A stretch of 64,000 nt of DNA from Sphingomonas alba (GTDB lineage Bacteria > Pseudomonadota > Alphaproteobacteria > Sphingomonadales > Sphingomonadaceae). A model generated the notes under the pieces. It searched no databases and was not told the origin of the DNA. It was given only the letters and a program-made list of their open reading frames with translations. Shown one piece after another: positions 60,072 to 64,000 of the stretch. The stretch covers positions 620,001 to 684,000 of the forward strand of contig NZ_JAMGBD010000001.1 of NCBI RefSeq assembly GCF_023516555.1, in the 5' to 3' direction. The number at the start of each line of letters is the position of its first letter. Within the stretch, counting starts at the first letter, position 1. Both the position numbers and the translations under genes were made by a program.

Positions 60072-61004
60072 CTAGGCTCGCGGATGGGCGTGGCGATAGA
60101 TATCGAGCAACTGGGCGGCGTCTACCTGGGTGTAGATCTGGGTCGATGACAGGCTGGCATGGCCAAGCAGCTCCTGCAACGAGCGCAAATCGGCGCCTCC
60201 CGCCAACAAATGAGTCGCGAAACTGTGTCGAAGTGCATGCGGGGTCAGGCTGTCGGGTAGCCCGAGCCGGCGGCGTGCGGAGCGGACCGAACGCCTGACC
60301 AGGTCCGCATTGAGCGGCCCGCCTCGCGCGCCGAGGAATAATGGCGTGCTGCCGGTCAACGGATATGGACAGGCTTGTGTGTAAGCCGTGATCGCCTCGC
60401 GAACGGCGTCGACGACCGGTACGACCCGCGTCTTGTTGCGCTTCCCTGTGACGCGAAGAGTGCGGCCGATAGGCAGCACCGAAGCCGGAAGGCCCATGGC
60501 TTCGGCGATTCGCAGGCCGGAACCGTAGAGAAGCAGCAGAATCGCCATGTCGCGCGCAGCGGTCCAATCCTCGCTGGCGGAGCCGGCCTCTTCAGCCAAA
60601 GCGAGGGCGTCGTCGGGGCTCGCTGGGCGCGGCAAAGTGCGCGGGCGCTTGGGCGCACGCGTTCGCGGCAATTGCGGGATCTCGCCGAGATCTTCTGCGG
60701 CGAACGAAAGGAATGCACGAACCGCCGACATCTCGCGCGCCGCTGAGCTGGCGCCCAGTCCGCTGGCACGCCGATCGGCCAGGAAAGCGCGCAGATCCGA
60801 TGCCGGTAGCGTCAGCAATCCGTAGCGGCCAATCTCTTCGCCGCGATGGCGGCCGAGGAATTCGAGAAAGCGGTGTGCTGTCGCGACATAGGCGCGCACG
60901 GTGTGCGGCGAGCGGCGACGGTCGTGAGCGAGGAAGCTGGCCCAGCGGACGGCGAGCGCCTGGGCAGGATGAGACAGGCCTATGTCGTCGGGTTGGTCAG
61001 CCAC
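60072..61004 (-). CDS. xerC: tyrosine recombinase XerC/D
   Basis: Chromosome-dimer resolvase. 310 residues with all active residues: R165 (SGLRIAEAM), K188, H256-x-x-R259 (HALRH), H282 (LLGHASLSSTQIY) and nucleophile Y291. Neighbouring DUF484 upstream, with a 25-base overlap, marks the classical XerC locus and argues against a phage or integron integrase. dif is not in the window. Confidence 0.93.
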   Translation of the reverse strand: MADQPDDIGLSHPAQALAVRWASFLAHDRRRSPHTVRAYVATAHRFLEFLGRHRGEEIGRYGLLTLPASDLRAFLADRRASGLGASSAAREMSAVRAFLSFAAEDLGEIPQLPRTRAPKRPRTLPRPASPDDALALAEEAGSASEDWTAARDMAILLLLYGSGLRIAEAMGLPASVLPIGRTLRVTGKRNKTRVVPVVDAVREAITAYTQACPYPLTGSTPLFLGARGGPLNADLVRRSVRSARRRLGLPDSLTPHALRHSFATHLLAGGADLRSLQELLGHASLSSTQIYTQVDAAQLLDIYRHAHPRA

Positions 61005-61549
61005 CGGCGGATCATAGCGGCGAGGCCGTTGCCAAGGAACAGCAGCAATTCCGAGCCGTGCCGGCCGTCGAGCTTCTGCTCGGAACGCTGGCCCAGCACG
61101 AGCAGACCGTAAGGCAGCGGGCTGTCGGCATCGATTCGGACTAGCGCTTCGGAGCGGATCAGGCTGCAGGCCGGGCCGAAAAGTGGATGGCCGCGCCCGA
61201 CATTGCGCATTTCGACACCATCGACGCCCTTCACCGCCCTATCGACGATCTGCGGCGCGACGAATTGGACGCCATCAGCGTCGGCCCGGAATCCCTGGTC
61301 GCCAATGACCAGCGCCAGCGCGACAGAGTCGAGCCCGAGGATGAGCGGCCATTCCTGTGTAACGACGTGGAAGAGGCTCTCGAGACTATCGGTATCGAGC
61401 GCCGCCAGCATCGCTTCGTGGATCGATGCGACCGCGCCAGAATGGCCGCGGGCGAAGGCCAGAAGGTCCTGATTGGCCTCTTCGACCGCGCCGAGCCGTT
61501 CGCGCAGCCGCGCTACCGCGCGATCCTCGAAGGAAATCACCTTGCCCAT
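60980..61549 (-). CDS. DUF484-family protein
   Basis: A 189-residue GAF-like protein: coiled N-terminus (VARLRERLGAVEEANQDLLAFA), core LESLFHVVTQEWPLILGLDSVAL and GPACSLIRSEALVRI. Always upstream of xerC in proteobacteria; role unknown. It overlaps xerC by 25 bases, so their expression is tied. Confidence 0.9.
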   Translation of the reverse strand: MGKVISFEDRAVARLRERLGAVEEANQDLLAFARGHSGAVASIHEAMLAALDTDSLESLFHVVTQEWPLILGLDSVALALVIGDQGFRADADGVQFVAPQIVDRAVKGVDGVEMRNVGRGHPLFGPACSLIRSEALVRIDADSPLPYGLLVLGQRSEQKLDGRHGSELLLFLGNGLAAMIRRWLTNPTT

Positions 61550-61601
61550 GGCCGAAACGATACGCCCGAACCGGTTAATTTCCTACTTGCGTGCGCCGCC
61601 C

Positions 61602-62255
61602 CTACCCAATCTTTTGACCGGTCTTGTCCCAATCGGCGAGGAAGCTTTTGATGCCGGCGTCGGTCAGCGGATGCTTGAATAGCTGCTGGATGATTTTCGG
61701 TGGTGCAGTCATGACGTCGGCGCCGAGCTTCGCCGCTTCGACGACGTGCATTGGATGGCGGACACTGGCGACGAGGATCTGGGTCTCAAAGTCATACTGG
61801 TCGTAGATCTGGCGAACGTCGGCGATCAGTTCCATCCCGTTCTGCCCGATGTCGTCCAGGCGACCGACGAAGGGCGAGATGAAGGTCGCACCCGCCTTCG
61901 CGGCGAGCAGCGCTTGAGCTGCCGAAAAGCAGAGAGTCACGTTCACCATCGTCCCGTCGCTCGTCAGCTTCTGGCAGGTCTTGAGGCCGTCGGGGGTCAG
62001 CGGCACCTTGACCGCAATATTGTCGGCGATCTTCCGCAGCACTTCGGCTTCGCGCATCATTCCTGCGTGATCGAGCGCGACGACCTCGGCGGAAACGGGG
62101 CCCTTCACGATGCCGGCAATTTCCTTGACCACCTCGATGAAGTCTCGGCCGGATTTCTGCACCAGGCTCGGGTTAGTGGTGACTCCGTCCAGCAGGCCTT
62201 GGTCGGCGAGCTCACGGATTTCGGAGATTTCGGCGGTGTCGGCGAAGAACTTCAT
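61602..62255 (-). CDS. transaldolase-family protein (fructose-6-phosphate aldolase type)
   Basis: A 217-residue small transaldolase (type 3B/FSA size). [28 protein letters not shown] and the Schiff-base lysine K83 in [11 protein letters not shown] are clear. Catalysis is either sedoheptulose/fructose-6-P transaldolase or FSA; sequence alone does not decide. Single gene. Confidence 0.94.
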   Translation of the reverse strand: MKFFADTAEISEIRELADQGLLDGVTTNPSLVQKSGRDFIEVVKEIAGIVKGPVSAEVVALDHAGMMREAEVLRKIADNIAVKVPLTPDGLKTCQKLTSDGTMVNVTLCFSAAQALLAAKAGATFISPFVGRLDDIGQNGMELIADVRQIYDQYDFETQILVASVRHPMHVVEAAKLGADVMTAPPKIIQQLFKHPLTDAGIKSFLADWDKTGQKIG

Positions 62256-62338
62256 TGCGGTCCTCAGGATCAGGCTGGCTTGAAGCTGCGATAGCGACTG
62301 CTATCCCTCCCGTCATCCTATTCGCGAAGGACCCGTTG

Positions 62339-63106
62339 ATGAGCGAGCATATCCAGGTCGAACGGCGAGGCGGTCGCCTCAGCATCCGCATGAACCGGCC
62401 GGAGCGGCGCAACGCCATCACCGTCGCCATGTATGCGGCGCTGGCCGACGCCATCGAGAACGCGGCCGACGACGACAGCATTCGCCTCATCACGCTGGAG
62501 GGCGTTGGCGAGGATTTCACCGCGGGCAACGACCTTGCAGACTTCATCGCCGAGATGCCGCCGCCTGGCACAACCGATATCCCGGTCTGGCGCCTGCTGA
62601 GGGCGCTGGCGAAGAACCAGGTTCCAATCCTCGCTGCAGTGCATGGCAATGCGGTGGGGATCGGGACCACCATGCTGTTCCATTGCGACATCGTGCTGGC
62701 CGAAGAAGGCAGCCGATTTGTCATGCCGTTCGTCGATCTCGGCCTGGTGCCGGAAGCGGCGAGTTCGCTGATCCTGCCGCGGCTGGCAGGGCGGCGCCGC
62801 GCGGCGCGCTATTTACTACTCGGCGAGAGCTTCGGCGCCGAGGAAGCGATGGAATTCGGGCTGGTGAGCCATGTCGTGCCGAGGGGAGAACTGGACTCAG
62901 CAGTGGTTTCCAAAGTCGATGCTTTGCTCGCAAAGCCTACAGAGGCCTTGCGCTTGACCCAGCGATTGCTGCGGCGGGAGGACACGGACGAAATCCTACA
63001 GCGAATGGAGCTGGAAAACGGCCACTTCGGCGAGCGGCTCACGTCCGACGAGGTGAAGCAGGCCATCGCCGCCTTCTTCGCGGCGCGGACCAAGAAGGCG
63101 TCCTAG
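62339..63106 (+). CDS. enoyl-CoA hydratase/isomerase family protein
   Basis: A 255-residue crotonase-fold protein. Oxyanion-hole segments are EDFTAGNDLADF (with the usual GxDL) and HGNAVGIGTTMLFHCD. The common catalytic Glu of enoyl-CoA hydratase near GLVPEAASS is present at E-A-A-S. Substrate chain length not known. Its 3' end overlaps the convergent TadE-like gene by four bases. Start MSEHIQVE at 62339. Confidence 0.92.
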   Translation: MSEHIQVERRGGRLSIRMNRPERRNAITVAMYAALADAIENAADDDSIRLITLEGVGEDFTAGNDLADFIAEMPPPGTTDIPVWRLLRALAKNQVPILAAVHGNAVGIGTTMLFHCDIVLAEEGSRFVMPFVDLGLVPEAASSLILPRLAGRRRAARYLLLGESFGAEEAMEFGLVSHVVPRGELDSAVVSKVDALLAKPTEALRLTQRLLRREDTDEILQRMELENGHFGERLTSDEVKQAIAAFFAARTKKAS

Positions 63107-63504
63107 CTCGCGACCCAGACGCGCTTCGAGCGCGTGACGGAAATATCCGGCCCCGGGAAAAGGAGCATGTCGGTCGACTGTGTGTAGGTCACGGTCAGGT
63201 CGAGATAGTTGGCGCCGTCAGCGGCGCCGGGGACCGGATCCTGGATCGTGAAATTCCCGGGCCCAATGCCGTAGACCGCGGCTTCGATCTTGTCGTGGAT
63301 CTCTTGGTTGGTGGGTTGCGGATAGAGGGTCGCAAGACGTGCACCTTCGCCCAGGCCGTGCTGGATGCCCGACATGGCGCGGAAGACGAGGCCCATCTGC
63401 ACCAACATCCAGAGCATGATGATGAGGGTTGGCAGAGCGAAGGCCATTTCGATGACCGCCGCGCCGCGCTCGTTGCGCCGAAGCTTGCGAAGCAGGCGCA
63501 TCAT
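63103..63504 (-). CDS. TadE-like pilus-assembly protein
   Basis: A 133-residue pseudopilin-like protein: KLRRNERGAAVIEMAFALPTLIIMLWML is the TadE motif (a G-A-x-x-E-x-A cleavage and hydrophobic helix). The rest is a small extracytoplasmic domain. Overlaps the next TadE/G-like gene by four bases; the pair is the edge of a Tad/Flp pilus gene set. Confidence 0.86.
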   Translation of the reverse strand: MMRLLRKLRRNERGAAVIEMAFALPTLIIMLWMLVQMGLVFRAMSGIQHGLGEGARLATLYPQPTNQEIHDKIEAAVYGIGPGNFTIQDPVPGAADGANYLDLTVTYTQSTDMLLFPGPDISVTRSKRVWVAS

Positions 63505-63998
63505 TCCGTCCTCATGCCGGCGATTGTCGTGATGTGATACTTGCCGTTGTCGATCGCGGAGAAGTGATACGAGAAGAGCGGGTCGTAGTCGTAATCAACC
63601 TGGACCTGGATCCACCGGGACTCTTTCTGGCCCACCGGGCAATCATCGTCAGTGGCGGTCGTCTCCTTAAGAACGCCGTCGCACTCAAGCCGGTGCGTAA
63701 CCGTGACGTCGGAGGTTGTCAGCGGCGCCGACTTGCAGGTGCCGTCCTCGTTGGTGCCATTGTACTGGCAGACGGCCTCGTTCGCGATCGTGTCCTCGAC
63801 GGTCAATTCACCCGTCGTCTGCATGACCTTCTCGATCGAACGCTGAGCAGCCTGCTCCAGCCGCAGCTTGGAGCCAAATGCGTTCGCCATGTCGACGGTA
63901 CCGATCGTCAGCAAAGCGAGCACGGGCGCGACGAGCGCCAGCTCGATGATGGCGGCGCCATCCTCGTCCGAACGAAGAGAGCGAACCAGGCGGATCAC
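63501..63998 (-). CDS. TadE/TadG-like pilus-assembly protein
   Basis: A 165-residue protein with RSDEDGAAIIELALVAPVLALLTIGTVDMANAFG as N-terminal helix (read in parts) and a Cys-containing periplasmic domain (NEAVCQYNG, TCKSAPL, LECDG, DDDCPVG). Six or so residues are cysteines that could form disulfides. GTG start (63998) two bases from the window edge; an upstream start outside the window is possible. Confidence 0.8.
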   Translation of the reverse strand: MIRLVRSLRSDEDGAAIIELALVAPVLALLTIGTVDMANAFGSKLRLEQAAQRSIEKVMQTTGELTVEDTIANEAVCQYNGTNEDGTCKSAPLTTSDVTVTHRLECDGVLKETTATDDDCPVGQKESRWIQVQVDYDYDPLFSYHFSAIDNGKYHITTIAGMRTE

Positions 63999-64000
63999 GC

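Noticed and set aside
60072-61004. Phage or integron integrase
   Set aside because: The recombinase is next to DUF484 in the standard XerC setting and no attachment site, cassette array or phage gene is near.

Overview
The window reads as chromosomal DNA of a high-GC alphaproteobacterium of the sphingomonad type (Sphingomonas/Sphingomicrobium-like). This is inferred from a GcrA cell-cycle regulator, the fused CX14CX2C form of QueE, a Rieske-cytochrome b-cytochrome c1 (petABC) operon, a 'vgr-related' HELTH protein next to acpP, a TPR-sulfotransferase beside a TonB receptor, and dense, often ATGA-overlapping genes. No database search was possible, so the genus is not certain. No tRNA, rRNA, CRISPR array, prophage or complete insertion sequence was recognised.

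Layout: 1-4.7 kb holds a 5'-truncated TonB receptor, a TPR-sulfotransferase and a MaoC protein. 4.7-8.0 kb carries apt and the bc1 complex. 8.2-12.6 kb has a TSUP transporter, tRNA methyltransferase, hemF, GNAT, a membrane protein and lipB. 12.6-15.3 kb has two Asn-rich lipoproteins, queE-queC and a DUF3617-like protein. 15.3-18.9 kb is argD-argF, a frameshifted GIY-YIG gene and hslO, peppered with a 27-bp dispersed repeat. 19-21.2 kb has a small secreted protein, an ABC-2 permease and gcrA.

21.2-26.9 kb is the most unusual part. An AraC-alpha/beta hydrolase fusion faces a tight operon encoding a 37-aa membrane peptide, a ferritin-like diiron protein, an OsmC protein with an atypical cysteine pattern, a SAM methyltransferase, a 54-aa protein and an MddA-type thiol S-methyltransferase, closed by a good terminator. 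It looks like one inducible unit acting on an unknown, perhaps thiol or volatile-sulfur, substrate.

27-39 kb: M16 peptidase, Hsp20 (with a sigma-32-type promoter and a ROSE-like leader), parE, PilZ, a surface-polysaccharide set (sugar transferase and two nucleotide-sugar dehydrogenases) and rimO. 39-43.6 kb is looser, with small proteins, an EF-hand lipoprotein, a CHRD protein, an orphan HisKA_2-type kinase, an unknown acidic protein and several repeat families, including two of the three copies of a roughly 110-bp multi-hairpin element. 43.6-64 kb is mostly housekeeping: M17 aminopeptidase, MarR, mltG-fabF-acpP, hrcA-grpE, rph-rdgB, hemW, lpoA-like/rsmI/yraN/gshB, dedA, xerC/DUF484, a transaldolase-family protein, enoyl-CoA hydratase and two TadE/G-like proteins at the right edge.
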